Positions 14,826-24,692 of a stretch of DNA of 63,107 nucleotides are shown one piece after another. This DNA comes from a virus. The position numbers and the translations under genes were made by a program. Where the stretch lies: the IMG/VR virus record IMGVR_UViG_3300030104_000829, positions 1 to 63,107 of that record; one strand, written 5' to 3'. Below the pieces are notes generated by a model. That model had not been told where the DNA came from. It saw only the letters and a program-made list of their open reading frames with translations, and did not search any database. The stretch's first letter is position 1. Each line of letters opens with the position of its first letter.

Positions 14826-15430
14826 TGAAAAGTTTATATGATTTTATCGTTGAACCATTAGGCGATAAATACAGTAATACTGTAAGTGTTGGTGATAAAA
14901 AACTAGTTGTAAATACTAAAATAGAAAATTGGAAATTTGTTAACAGAGTGGCTAGAGTTTTAGAGACCCCAGCCGCTTTTTCCACTCCTATAAAAAAAGG
15001 TGATATAGTAATTATACACCAAAATGTATTTAGAACTTTTTACGACATAAAAGGTGAAAAGAAAAAAAGCAGATCTTGGTTTAAAGATGATTTATATTTT
15101 TGCGCTGTAGATCAAATTTATTTATACAAAAACAATAATGGTTGGCACGCTATAAATGACAGATGCTTTGTAACACCTATAAAAAACACTGAAGATTTAA
15201 CGCTTAATAAAGAAGCAAGCCTTATTGGTATACTTAAATATGGTAACAAGTTCTTAGAAGCGCTTAATATTAACCCAGGTGATCTGATTGGTTTTACACC
15301 TAACAGTGAATGGGAATTTTTAGTCGATAATAAACGACTATATTGTATGAAATCAAATGATATTGTAATTAAGTATGAGTACCAAGGAAACGAAGAAGAA
15401 TATAATCCAAGCTGGGCGAGTAGCAGTTGA
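14825..15430 (+). CDS. Tandem GroES-like protein
   Basis: 201 residues that look like two GroES-type barrels. The first (about 1-75) starts LYDFIVEPLGDKYSN and has the PIKKGDIVIIHQNVFR strand pattern that GroES shows as VGDIVIF. The second (about 125-192) has INPGDLIGFTP and RLYCMKSNDIVIKYEY, the pattern of the GroES end. It lies just before the terminase genes, far from groEL. Homology is judged by eye only; it may be a capsid chaperone or a fold-sharing structural protein. Confidence 0.5.
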   Translation: MKSLYDFIVEPLGDKYSNTVSVGDKKLVVNTKIENWKFVNRVARVLETPAAFSTPIKKGDIVIIHQNVFRTFYDIKGEKKKSRSWFKDDLYFCAVDQIYLYKNNNGWHAINDRCFVTPIKNTEDLTLNKEASLIGILKYGNKFLEALNINPGDLIGFTPNSEWEFLVDNKRLYCMKSNDIVIKYEYQGNEEEYNPSWASSS

Positions 15431-15650
15431 AGAATTAATTAAGGTAGCTAAAGAACCTATTGTAGATTCAGATGACGATATATCTGCTGATAGATTAAAA
15501 AATGCAGCAGCAACAAAAAAATTAGCAATATTTGATGCTTTCGAAATATTAAATAGAATACAAGAAGAGCAAGATATGTTAGAAGATAAACCAAAAGAAG
15601 TTAAAAAGCAAAACACTTTTAAAGGCTTTGCAGAAGGAAGATCTAAGTAA
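15375..15650 (+). CDS. Putative small terminase subunit (TerS)
   Basis: 91 residues, mostly helical, with GRVAVEELIKVAKEP, an acidic linker DSDDDISADRL and AAATKKLAIFDAFEILNRIQEE, ending in a basic GFAEGRSK. It overlaps the upstream gene by 56 bases and shares its last base with the TerL start (TAATG). Position directly before TerL and size suggest TerS, which binds DNA and regulates packaging; sequence alone does not prove it. Confidence 0.5.
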   Translation: MSTKETKKNIIQAGRVAVEELIKVAKEPIVDSDDDISADRLKNAAATKKLAIFDAFEILNRIQEEQDMLEDKPKEVKKQNTFKGFAEGRSK

Positions 15651-17869
15651 TGTATCAACAAGATTTATATAAAATATTAAAAGACCATATTAAACCTAAA
15701 GTTCTTAAACGAATGAATAGGTATAAAAAATGGGAGTACGGTTATAACGAAGAACACGATATTGTAGTTATAAGTAGAACTGGTAAAATAGATGAGATAT
15801 ATGAAATACAAAATCTTAAAATAGCTTTACCAGAAAAAGAAAACGTACATAAGTTTAATAATAACAAGTGGAATCAATTTGAATATCCAAAAGCGTTAAG
15901 TAGAATTAAATCTACATTTGATTGGAGACAATATCCACAAGATTTTAAAGATAAGTGGTATGATTACATCGATAATGAGTTTAACCGTAGGGAAGAAGGT
16001 TTTTGGTTTTATAACAAAAGCGTTCCTACTTACATTACTGGTACTCATTACATGTACTTGCAGTGGAGTAAAATTGATGTCGGGGCACCAGACTTTCGGG
16101 AGTCGAATAGATTATTCTACATTTTCTGGGAAGCTTGTAAGGCCGATATACGGTCTTACGGATTGTGCTACCTTAAGAACAGACGTTCTGGGTTTTCCTT
16201 TATGGCCTCAGGAGAGGTGGTTAACTTGGCAACCATATCCTCTGACTCTAGATATGGTGTATTATCAAAGTCCGGTCCTGATGCTAAGAAGATGTTCACA
16301 GATAAGGTGGTACCCATATCGGTTAATTACCCCTTCTTTTTCAAGCCGACCCAGGACGGAATGGACCGTCCAAAGACCGAGCTTGCCTACCGTGTCCCAG
16401 CCAGTAAGTTTACCCGTAGAAAACTCACCGCGACCAACGACGAAACCTTACAGGACGAACTACAGGGTCTCGACACCACAATCGATTGGAAGAACACAGG
16501 TGATAACTCCTACGATGGAGAGAAGCTCAAGCTCCTCGTCCATGATGAATCGGGCAAGTGGGAGAAACCGAACAACATCCTCAACAACTGGAGGGTTACG
16601 AAAACGACACTAAGATTAGGTAGTAGAGTTATTGGAAAGTGTATGATGGGAAGTACATCAAACTCTTTAGACAAAGGTGGTAGAAACTTTAAAAAACTTT
16701 ATGATGACTCAGATGTTACAAAAAGGAACAGCAACGGACAGACTCGCTCAGGATTATATTCTTTGTTCATACCTATGGAATGGAACTACGAGGGATACAT
16801 TGATTCTTATGGGCTACCTGTCTTCGACACACCAAAGAAACATACTGAGGGACCGCATGGGGAAAAAATAAAACTAGGCGTAATAGAATATTGGAATAAT
16901 GAAGTAGAAGGCTTAAAAGATGACCAAGATGGTTTAAATGAATTTTATAGACAGTTTCCAAGAACAACTAAACACGCTTTTAGAGATGAATCTAAACAAT
17001 CATTATTTAATCTAACAAAAATATATCAACAAATAGATTACAATGAAGATGTAAAAAATTCTATAAGTGTAGTACAAGGAAGTTTTCAATGGGAAAACGG
17101 ACATCAAGACACTAGAGTTATATTTGTGCCAAATAAAAATGGTAGATTTTTAGTTACTTGGGTTCCACCTTTTGAACTACAAAATAAAAGATTTTTAAAA
17201 AATGGAGTTAATTATCCAGGTAACGAGCATTGTGGTGCTTTTGGATGCGATCCATATGATATATCAGGAACTGTAGATAAGAGAGGTTCTAATGGCGCTT
17301 TACATGGTTTAACAAAATTTAGCATGGAAGAAGTTCCACCAAATCATTTTTTCTTAGAATATATAGCTAGACCACAAACAGCTGAAATATTTTTTGAAGA
17401 TGTACTTATGGCTTGTGTATTTTATGGTATGCCAATTCTAGCAGAAAACAATAAACCAAGACTACTTTATTATTTTAAACGTAGAGGTTATAGAGGTTTT
17501 GCTATGAATAGACCAGATAAAAAAAGAAATAAATTATCTGTTACAGAAAAAGAAATAGGTGGTATACCTAATTCAAGTGAAGACATTAAACAAGCACACG
17601 CGTCTGCTATAGAAACTTACATAGAACATTTTGTAGGTTTAAAAGAAACTGGTTATGGTGATATGTATTTTCAACGTACATTAGAAGACTGGTCAAAATT
17701 CAACATCAATAATAGAACAACACACGATGCTTCTATTAGTTCGGGTTTAGCTTTAATGGCTTGTAATAAGCACAGGTATACACCTGTAAGTAAAAGAAAA
17801 TTAAAACCAGTTGATTTAGGTATAAAAAAATACGACAACAAAGGAACTGTATCAAAAATTTTAAATTAA
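15650..17869 (+). CDS. terL: Large terminase subunit (ATPase and nuclease)
   Basis: 739 residues. A Walker-A-like segment LKNRRSGFSF (175-184) and a Walker B LKLLVHDE (293-300, catalytic Glu 300) define the packaging ATPase, followed by GSTSN (334-338) as the coupling motif. The C-terminal half holds the RNase-H-like nuclease, with an acidic cluster starting GCDPYDIS near 535. Residues about 143-321 are encoded by a GC-rich patch unlike the rest of the gene. It moves DNA into the prohead through the portal encoded next. Confidence 0.9.
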   Translation: MYQQDLYKILKDHIKPKVLKRMNRYKKWEYGYNEEHDIVVISRTGKIDEIYEIQNLKIALPEKENVHKFNNNKWNQFEYPKALSRIKSTFDWRQYPQDFKDKWYDYIDNEFNRREEGFWFYNKSVPTYITGTHYMYLQWSKIDVGAPDFRESNRLFYIFWEACKADIRSYGLCYLKNRRSGFSFMASGEVVNLATISSDSRYGVLSKSGPDAKKMFTDKVVPISVNYPFFFKPTQDGMDRPKTELAYRVPASKFTRRKLTATNDETLQDELQGLDTTIDWKNTGDNSYDGEKLKLLVHDESGKWEKPNNILNNWRVTKTTLRLGSRVIGKCMMGSTSNSLDKGGRNFKKLYDDSDVTKRNSNGQTRSGLYSLFIPMEWNYEGYIDSYGLPVFDTPKKHTEGPHGEKIKLGVIEYWNNEVEGLKDDQDGLNEFYRQFPRTTKHAFRDESKQSLFNLTKIYQQIDYNEDVKNSISVVQGSFQWENGHQDTRVIFVPNKNGRFLVTWVPPFELQNKRFLKNGVNYPGNEHCGAFGCDPYDISGTVDKRGSNGALHGLTKFSMEEVPPNHFFLEYIARPQTAEIFFEDVLMACVFYGMPILAENNKPRLLYYFKRRGYRGFAMNRPDKKRNKLSVTEKEIGGIPNSSEDIKQAHASAIETYIEHFVGLKETGYGDMYFQRTLEDWSKFNINNRTTHDASISSGLALMACNKHRYTPVSKRKLKPVDLGIKKYDNKGTVSKILN
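16078..16612 (+). other. GC-rich compositional patch inside terL
   Basis: A hand count gives 93 G+C in the 180 bases 16381-16560 (52%), against 16 in 60 at 15841-15900 (27%). Within the patch Arg codons are often CGT and third positions prefer C or G. The reading frame stays intact. A weaker patch continues at about 16725-16870. Confidence 0.8.
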
Positions 17870-20250
17870 TGAATATATATACTAATACCAGAAGTGATTT
17901 CCCTAGTCAAGTAGTGAGTGATGCTGAAAAAGCCAGTATTGAGTATGGTAGACAAGTAGCACAAGCTATAGAACACGAGTGGTTTTCTCAAGGTAGAACT
18001 ACGGGTAATAGGTATTTAACCGCTTGGAATAATTTTCACCAACTAAGATTATATGCTAGAGGTGAGCAGTCAATACAAAAATACAAAGATGAATTATCTA
18101 TTAATGGTGATTTATCATATCTTAATTTAGACTGGAAACCTGTTCCTATATTATCTAAGTTTGTAGATATAGTGGTTAATGGTATATCTGAAAGAACCTA
18201 TGATATAAAAGCTTATGCTCAAGATCCTGAGTCAATAAAGAAAAGAACTGAATACGCTTCTAAGATATATGAAGACATGTTAGCTAAAGAATATTTAGAT
18301 AACTTAAAAAATACTCTTGGAATTGATTTACATCAAGTACCTAATCCAGAATTATTACCAGAATCAGAAGAAGAGTTAGAGTTACACATGCAATTAAGCT
18401 ACAAGCAATCATTAGAAATAGCTGAAGAAGAAGCTATATCTAGTGTTTTAGCTCAAAACAAGTATCAATTAACAAGACGTAGGCTTAATATGGATTTAAC
18501 AGTTTTAGGTATTGCTGCTTGTAAGACAAATTTTAACACAGCTAACGGTATAACTGTTGATTACGTAGATCCTGCTTATATGGTATATTCTTACACAGAA
18601 GATCCTAATTTTGAAGATGTATATTATGTAGGTGAATTAAAAGCTGTAACAATACCGGAGCTTAAAAAAGAGTTTCCAGACATAACGGATAAAGAATTAG
18701 AACGTATACAAAATATGCCCGGTAATAGATCTTATATTACTGGTTGGGGTGATTATAATAGTAATACTGTTCAAGTTCTTTATTTTGATTATAAAACATA
18801 TCATAATCAAGTATTTAAAATTAAAAAGACTGATCAAGGTTTACTTAAAGCCATAGAAAAAGATGACACTTTTAATCCAGTTGAAAACGATAATTTTGAA
18901 AAAATATCAAGATCTATAGAAGTATTATATAGCGGAGCAAAAGTATTAGGTACAGATACAATGCTTAAATGGGAGCTTGCTGAAAATATGTCAAGACCTT
19001 ACGCTGATACTACTAAAGTAAAAATGAATTACTCAATTTGTGCGCCAAGAATATATAAAGGCAGAATAGAATCTTTAGTTAGCAAATGTATTGGTTTTGC
19101 TGACATGATTCAACTTACTCATTTAAAACTACAACAAGTAATGTCTAGAATAGTACCAGATGGTGTTTATTTAGATATGGACGGTTTAGCAGAAGTCGAT
19201 TTAGGTAATGGAACAAATTATAATCCAGCTGAAGCATTAAACATGTATTTTCAAACTGGTTCTATTGTAGGTAGATCACTTACGCAAGATGGTGATATGA
19301 ATCCTGGTAAAGTACCTATTCAAGAATTAAATTCTAGTTCAGGTCAAGGTAAAATACAAAGCCTTATAAATACTTATCAGTATTATTTACAAATGATACG
19401 CGATGTAACCGGACTTAATGAAGCTAGAGATGGTAGTACACCAGATAAACAAACGCTTGTAGGGTTGCAAAAGATGGCTGCTAATGCATCTAATGTTGCA
19501 ACAAGACACATTAAGCAAGCTGGTTCTTATTTAACTCTTAGAATATCAGAAAATATTGCGTTAAAAATAGCTGACGCGTTAGAATTTCCATTAACAGCTG
19601 AGTCTTTAACCAACTCTATTAGTAATTACAACGTCAATACACTAAAAGAAATTGTTAATTTGAATTTACATGACTTTGGTATATTTTTAGAATTAGAGCC
19701 AGATGATGAAGAAAAAGCTCAACTAGAACAAAATATTCAAGTTGCTCTACAGGCTGGTGGTATTAATCTTGAAGATGCTATTGATTTGAGGCAAATAAAA
19801 AATCTTAAATTAGCTAATCAATTACTTAAAGTAAAGCGTAAGCAAAAAGCTATTAAAGATCAAGAAAACGCTCAAGCTAACATTAGAGCTCAAGCAGAAT
19901 CTCAAGCAGAGGCTAATGAAAAAATAGCAATGAACGAGGTTCAAAAACAAGAAGCTATTAGTGGCTCTAAAGTTCAATACGAACAAGCTAGAACACAAAT
20001 GGAAATACAAAAAATGAATAATCAAGCTCAACTTGATATGCAAAAAATGCAAATGCAACATGAGTTTGACATGCAGTTAGCTCAAGTGCAATCACAGGCT
20101 AATGCTCAAAATAATTCTGCTAAAGAAGCAGCTAAAGATAAGCGTATAAAAATGGAAGGTACGCAGCAAAGTAAAATGATAACACAAAGGCAAAATCAAA
20201 TGCTTCCAATAAATTTTGAACAAGAAGCAGAAGAACCGCCTGTTGTTTAA
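17869..20250 (+). CDS. Portal protein
   Basis: 793 residues, starting one base before the terL stop ends (TAATG). The central body with VDYVDPAYMVYSYTEDPNFEDVYY, KMNYSICAPRIYKGRIESLVSKCIGFADM and the following helix fits large podovirus-type portals. The last 150 residues are a Gln-, Ala- and Met-rich coiled coil, resembling the long barrel of portals that reach into the capsid. Identification rests on size, this composition and position between TerL and scaffold. Confidence 0.8.
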   Translation: MNIYTNTRSDFPSQVVSDAEKASIEYGRQVAQAIEHEWFSQGRTTGNRYLTAWNNFHQLRLYARGEQSIQKYKDELSINGDLSYLNLDWKPVPILSKFVDIVVNGISERTYDIKAYAQDPESIKKRTEYASKIYEDMLAKEYLDNLKNTLGIDLHQVPNPELLPESEEELELHMQLSYKQSLEIAEEEAISSVLAQNKYQLTRRRLNMDLTVLGIAACKTNFNTANGITVDYVDPAYMVYSYTEDPNFEDVYYVGELKAVTIPELKKEFPDITDKELERIQNMPGNRSYITGWGDYNSNTVQVLYFDYKTYHNQVFKIKKTDQGLLKAIEKDDTFNPVENDNFEKISRSIEVLYSGAKVLGTDTMLKWELAENMSRPYADTTKVKMNYSICAPRIYKGRIESLVSKCIGFADMIQLTHLKLQQVMSRIVPDGVYLDMDGLAEVDLGNGTNYNPAEALNMYFQTGSIVGRSLTQDGDMNPGKVPIQELNSSSGQGKIQSLINTYQYYLQMIRDVTGLNEARDGSTPDKQTLVGLQKMAANASNVATRHIKQAGSYLTLRISENIALKIADALEFPLTAESLTNSISNYNVNTLKEIVNLNLHDFGIFLELEPDDEEKAQLEQNIQVALQAGGINLEDAIDLRQIKNLKLANQLLKVKRKQKAIKDQENAQANIRAQAESQAEANEKIAMNEVQKQEAISGSKVQYEQARTQMEIQKMNNQAQLDMQKMQMQHEFDMQLAQVQSQANAQNNSAKEAAKDKRIKMEGTQQSKMITQRQNQMLPINFEQEAEEPPVV

Positions 20251-20278
20251 ACCATTAATTATTTAATTATATTATATT

Positions 20279-21496
20279 ATGTCAGAAACAAAAACAAATG
20301 AACCTGTTAAACAGGAAGGTGAATTTAAGTTAAAAACAAAAAAGAAAACACCTAAAAAATTAAACGAAACCAAGGACAATGTTACTAAAGTAAATATTAA
20401 TCCAAAAGAACCTTTGATTGAATTAGAACCAGAGGTTAAGAAAGTAGTAATTCCAAAACAAGAAGAAAAAGAAGATGCTATTCAAATCGGAGAAACAAAG
20501 GAGGTATCTGTGGAAAAACCATCCGGAGATAGCGCAACGGTGGGAAAACCTGTACAAGAGTCCAACGAGGATGTTGAAGGGTTTTCTCCGATCCAAGAAG
20601 TAACAGAAGAAGAAGTTAAAGAAGTTGAAGCTGAAGTTAAAGAAGCTATAAGAGATGAAAAAGTTTTAGGTAAACCATTACCTGAAAACATTGAAAAACT
20701 TGTAAACTTCATAGAAGAAACTGGTGGTACTATAGAAGATTATACTAGATTAAATGCTGACTATACAAACGTAGATGAAACTATATTGTTGAAAGAGTAT
20801 TATAAAAAATCTAAACCACACTTAGATTTAGAAGAAATTAATTTCATAATGGAAGAAAAATTCGATTATGATGCCGATATTGACGAAGAGCGAGAAGTCA
20901 AAAGAAAAAAACTCGCTAAAAAAGAAGAGGTTGCAAAAGCCAAAAACTATTTAGAAGATCTTAAGATTAAATATTACGAGGAAATCAAGTTGAGACCCGG
21001 CGTAACTCAAGATCAACAAAAAGCAATGGATTTTTTCAATCGCTATAACAAGCAACAAGAAGTAGCTGAAAAACAACACGAATTATTTAAACAAAAAACT
21101 AAAGAATTATTCAATAACGATTTCAAAGGTTTTGATATTAATGTGGGGGATAAAAAATTTAAGTATAATATTGTTAATCGTGATAAAGTTGCTGAAAACC
21201 AATCAAACATTAATAACCTTGTAGGGAAGTTCCTTGACAATGACGGTAATATTAATGATCACGCAGGTTATCATAAGGCTATTTATGCTGCTGAAAACGT
21301 AGATAGAATTGCAGCTCATTTTTATGAGCAAGGAAAAGCTGATGCTGTAAAAGACGTCGTAAACAAATCAAAAAACCTAGTAGATACTGAAGGTAGAAAA
21401 TCTCAAGGTGATGTGTTTATTGGTGGAATGAAAGTTAAAGCTATTTCTGGTGCAGATTCTTCAAAATTAAAAATTAAAACGAAAAGGTTTAACTAA
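20279..21496 (+). CDS. Probable scaffolding protein
   Basis: 405 residues, lying between portal and capsid genes as scaffolds do. The first 140 residues are low-complexity, Lys- and Glu-rich and probably disordered; the middle is helical (EEREVKRKKLAKKEEVAKAKNYLEDL). The C-terminus is basic (KLKIKTKRFN), as in scaffolds that bind the coat protein. The stretch 20480-20600 has a slightly higher GC content than its surroundings. Confidence 0.7.
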   Translation: MSETKTNEPVKQEGEFKLKTKKKTPKKLNETKDNVTKVNINPKEPLIELEPEVKKVVIPKQEEKEDAIQIGETKEVSVEKPSGDSATVGKPVQESNEDVEGFSPIQEVTEEEVKEVEAEVKEAIRDEKVLGKPLPENIEKLVNFIEETGGTIEDYTRLNADYTNVDETILLKEYYKKSKPHLDLEEINFIMEEKFDYDADIDEEREVKRKKLAKKEEVAKAKNYLEDLKIKYYEEIKLRPGVTQDQQKAMDFFNRYNKQQEVAEKQHELFKQKTKELFNNDFKGFDINVGDKKFKYNIVNRDKVAENQSNINNLVGKFLDNDGNINDHAGYHKAIYAAENVDRIAAHFYEQGKADAVKDVVNKSKNLVDTEGRKSQGDVFIGGMKVKAISGADSSKLKIKTKRFN

Positions 21497-21512
21497 TTAA
21501 AATTAACAAATT

Positions 21513-22964
21513 ATGAGTTTATCTCCACAATTTGGTAGTATTGTACCTTCGCAAATTCAACAAACTCTAGCTAGTAACTATCTAACATTTGATGGTGGTG
21601 CTGGAGTAAATTTTGCGCAACAATATTTACCAGAAATTTACGAACAAGAAGTAGAGCGTTATGGAAACAGAACGTTATCAGGCTTCTTAAGAATGGTTGG
21701 CGCTGAAATGCCAATGACATCTGATCAAGTTATTTGGTCTGAACAAAATAGATTACATATTGCTTATGATGCTTGTACTGTAGTTGCTACAGGTGCAAAC
21801 AACGCTGCTACTGTAACTCCTACTGCTGCTGGTGTTTCAACTGTAGTATCTATAAATGATACTGTAGTTCTTATGGACCCAGTTTCAGGAGCTGAAGCTA
21901 AAGGTATTGTAATTGCTACAACTCCTGGAGTTGGTGGTGATTTTATTGCGCAGCCATTTGCTAACGCAACTTTTGCTGCACAAGGATTAGCTGCTGCTGG
22001 AATTAAAGTATTTGTTTACGGTTCTGCTTATGTAAAAGGATCATCTATGGTAGGTGGTACTCTTGCAAACGCGCAAGCGGATAGAGTATCTGTAGACCCT
22101 GCTTTTACACAATTTTCTAACTCACCTATTATATTGAGAGATCAGTATGTTATTAACGGGTCTGATATGGCTCAAATCGGTTGGGTAGAAGTTGCAACTG
22201 AAGATGGTGCTTCTGGGTATTTATGGTATTTAAAAGCTGAGTCTGAAACAAGACTACGTTTTGAAGATTACCTAGAAATGTCTATGGTAGAATCTGAATT
22301 AAACGCAAATGCTCTTGCTGCTGCAGGAACAGTTGCTGCTGCTTTACCAGGATCTGAAGGTTTATTTGCTGCTATTGAAAATAGAGGTAATGTAGAAGTA
22401 GGATTTACTGCTGCTGCTGGAATTGATGAGTTTGATGAAATTCTTAAAAACTTAGACACTCAAGGAGCTATTGAAGAAAACATGCTTTTCTTACAAAGAC
22501 AAACTGCTCTTGATTTTGATGATATGCTAGCTGGTATTTCTGGTGGTTTCGCTGGTGGTACTGCTTTTGGTTTATTTGAAAACTCAGAAGAAATGGCTCT
22601 TAACTTAGGTTTCTCTGGATTTAGAAGAGGATCTTATGACTTTTATAAAACTGATTGGAAATACTTAAATGACGCTTCTACAAGAGGTGGTATTGTAGGT
22701 ATTAACTCAGTCGAAGGTGTATTAGTACCTGCTGGAACTTCTACTGTTTATGACCAAATTTTAGGTACAAACATTAGACGACCATTCTTACACGTGCGTT
22801 ATAGAGCATCTCAAGGAGATGACAGACGTATGAAGTCTTGGTTGACTGGTTCTGCTGGTGGTGCATTTACTTCAACTCTTGATGCTATGGAAATTAACTT
22901 CCTATCTGAAAGATGTTTAGTAACTCAAGCTGCTAATAACTTTGTATTATTTAAAGGTATCTAA
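21513..22964 (+). CDS. Major capsid protein
   Basis: 483 residues with high Ala, Gly and Thr content and strong preference for frequent codons, as expected for the most abundant protein. It begins MSLSPQFGSIVPSQIQQ, includes LPEIYEQEVERYGNRTLSGFLRM (N-arm and spine-helix-like) and ends AANNFVLFKGI. A strong terminator follows directly, which suits a highly expressed gene. HK97-type fold is presumed. Confidence 0.85.
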   Translation: MSLSPQFGSIVPSQIQQTLASNYLTFDGGAGVNFAQQYLPEIYEQEVERYGNRTLSGFLRMVGAEMPMTSDQVIWSEQNRLHIAYDACTVVATGANNAATVTPTAAGVSTVVSINDTVVLMDPVSGAEAKGIVIATTPGVGGDFIAQPFANATFAAQGLAAAGIKVFVYGSAYVKGSSMVGGTLANAQADRVSVDPAFTQFSNSPIILRDQYVINGSDMAQIGWVEVATEDGASGYLWYLKAESETRLRFEDYLEMSMVESELNANALAAAGTVAAALPGSEGLFAAIENRGNVEVGFTAAAGIDEFDEILKNLDTQGAIEENMLFLQRQTALDFDDMLAGISGGFAGGTAFGLFENSEEMALNLGFSGFRRGSYDFYKTDWKYLNDASTRGGIVGINSVEGVLVPAGTSTVYDQILGTNIRRPFLHVRYRASQGDDRRMKSWLTGSAGGAFTSTLDAMEINFLSERCLVTQAANNFVLFKGI

Positions 22965-22979
22965 TACCTAAATTAAATC

Positions 22980-23017
22980 TTAGGGTCACAAAGTGAGCGT
23001 GACCCTAGGGTTTTTTT
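22980..23017 (+). terminator. Rho-independent terminator after the capsid gene
   Basis: TTAGGGTCAC pairs with GTGACCCTAG (10 bp, one G-U) around a 9-base loop, followed by GG and seven T. It should separate capsid transcription from the downstream tail genes, or attenuate it. Confidence 0.85.
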
Positions 23018-23042
23018 ATTAACTATTTAATTTTATCATATT

Positions 23043-23861
23043 ATGGCTAAAAAAGCTAAAGCAGTAGAAACTGTTGAGGTTGCACCTCAGGAAGTGGTTA
23101 CAAAAACACCAACAAAACCCGCAAAAGAAGCGTGGGAAGTTAAGGATAGAGTTTATTACTTAAAAGGTAATAAAAATCCATTAACATTAACAATACCTGG
23201 AAAACACACTAAAAAGCATGCATTGCTTTATTTTGATCCAGAAATAAAAAAACAAAGAGAACTAAAATATGCAACTAATCAATCAAGCCCATTTGTTGAT
23301 GAGCAAAAAGGCGAGTGTACTATGGGGCATATTATGTTTAAAGATGGAACATTGAGAGTAGGTAAAGGAGATATTGCGCTTCAAAAATTACTTTCATTAT
23401 ACCACCCATTAAAAGGAAGAGTGTATGAAGAATTTAGCGCTGTAGCTGAAGCAGAAGACGATTTAGATTTAATAAATCTTGAAATAGACGCTATGACAGC
23501 CGCTAGATCTATGGATATTGATCAAGCAGAAGCTATAATGAGAGTTGAAAAAGGTTCTGCAGTAAACAACATGAGCTCTAAAGAATTAAAAAGAGATATA
23601 TTGTTGTTTGCAAAACAAAATCCTAAAACTTTTATAGCTCTAGCTAAAGATGATAATGTTCAACTAAGAAACTTTGGTATTAAAGCCGCTGAGGCTGGTA
23701 TAATAAAGTTATCTCAAGATCAAAGAACATTTACTTGGGGATCAAATGATAGAAAACTAATGAATGTGCCTTTTGATGAAAATCCATATTCAGCCTTTGC
23801 TGCTTTCTTGAAAACAGACGAAGGAGTTGAGATCTATAAATCTATAGATAAAAAACTATAA
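23043..23861 (+). CDS. Hypothetical structural protein (272 aa)
   Basis: Lys/Ala-rich N-terminus, then YYLKGNKNPLTLTIPGKH and a MGHIMFKDGTLRVGKGDIALQKLLSLYHPL segment, and a helical C-terminal half (ELKRDILLFAKQNPKTFIAL). It stands between two terminators directly behind the capsid gene, so it may be an independently regulated head or connector protein. The fold is not recognised. Confidence 0.65.
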   Translation: MAKKAKAVETVEVAPQEVVTKTPTKPAKEAWEVKDRVYYLKGNKNPLTLTIPGKHTKKHALLYFDPEIKKQRELKYATNQSSPFVDEQKGECTMGHIMFKDGTLRVGKGDIALQKLLSLYHPLKGRVYEEFSAVAEAEDDLDLINLEIDAMTAARSMDIDQAEAIMRVEKGSAVNNMSSKELKRDILLFAKQNPKTFIALAKDDNVQLRNFGIKAAEAGIIKLSQDQRTFTWGSNDRKLMNVPFDENPYSAFAAFLKTDEGVEIYKSIDKKL

Positions 23862-23880
23862 AAACAAGTGATACTAATAT

Positions 23881-23903
23881 AAGGCGGATTCGTCCGCCTT
23901 TTT
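23881..23903 (+). terminator. UUCG-loop terminator
   Basis: AAGGCGGA and TCCGCCTT form an 8-bp stem around a TTCG tetraloop (extra-stable UUCG), followed by TTT. The A-run on the 5' side gives weaker termination in the other direction too. Confidence 0.85.
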
Positions 23904-23924
23904 AGTATATTAAAAATTAAAATA

Positions 23925-24686
23925 ATGGTAAATGTAAATACAGTATATACAACAGTTTTGTACATATTAAACAAAGAGCAAAGAGGTTATATTACTCCAA
24001 GCGAGTTTAATAGTTTAGCTGTACAGGTTCAAAATGAAATTTTTGAATCGTATTTTCCTGATGGCAATCAATTAAACCGTCAAAATCAAAACAATACTCA
24101 AAATGATACAGAGTTTTTTAACATGTTTAAAGACACTGCTTATAAGCTTTATCCTTTTGAAAAAGATGCAGAATTCACATATGACACTACCAATAACGGT
24201 TGGTATTTTAATAGTTTAAATTCTATATTTAAATTAGGTGAAATCATATCTACATATAACACTACAAATCCTACATACGAATCTATAACTCAATTAACTA
24301 GTAGAAGTGATTATACTAAAATAACTAAATCTAAGCTTACAGCTCCTACGATTCAATATCCTATAGCGATCACAACTCAATCAACAACAAACATATCTCC
24401 ATTTTCACAATCAATTTTATTAGTAAAAGTTAATCCTAAGCCAGATAAACTAACAATAAACTGTATTTTTACTCCTAGTAATCCTACATGGGGATTTACT
24501 CCTGGAGCTATGGGGCAATACGTATATAGTCCTTCTACGTCTATAGACTTTGAACTAGATATATCAGAACAAACTAATTTAATAATAGGTATTTTAAAAT
24601 ATGCTGGGGTTATAATAAAAGATCCTGAGATAGTTCAAGCAGCTACACAAGAAGCACAACAAGTATCTATAAATGAAAAATCTTAA
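23925..24686 (+). CDS. Head-tail connector/tail protein (253 aa)
   Basis: The N-terminus MVNVNTVYTTVLYILNKEQRGYITPSEFNSLAVQVQNEIFESYF is helical and resembles short-tailed phage adaptor proteins; the rest is beta-rich. First gene of the tail set following the UUCG terminator. Connector role is inferred from position. Confidence 0.6.
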   Translation: MVNVNTVYTTVLYILNKEQRGYITPSEFNSLAVQVQNEIFESYFPDGNQLNRQNQNNTQNDTEFFNMFKDTAYKLYPFEKDAEFTYDTTNNGWYFNSLNSIFKLGEIISTYNTTNPTYESITQLTSRSDYTKITKSKLTAPTIQYPIAITTQSTTNISPFSQSILLVKVNPKPDKLTINCIFTPSNPTWGFTPGAMGQYVYSPSTSIDFELDISEQTNLIIGILKYAGVIIKDPEIVQAATQEAQQVSINEKS

Positions 24687-24692
24687 CAATAA

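Noticed and set aside
15918-16613. 231-residue open frame in another phase across terL
   Set aside because: It exists because the GC-rich patch has few stop codons. The terL frame through the same bases has ATPase motifs and uninterrupted homology-like features.
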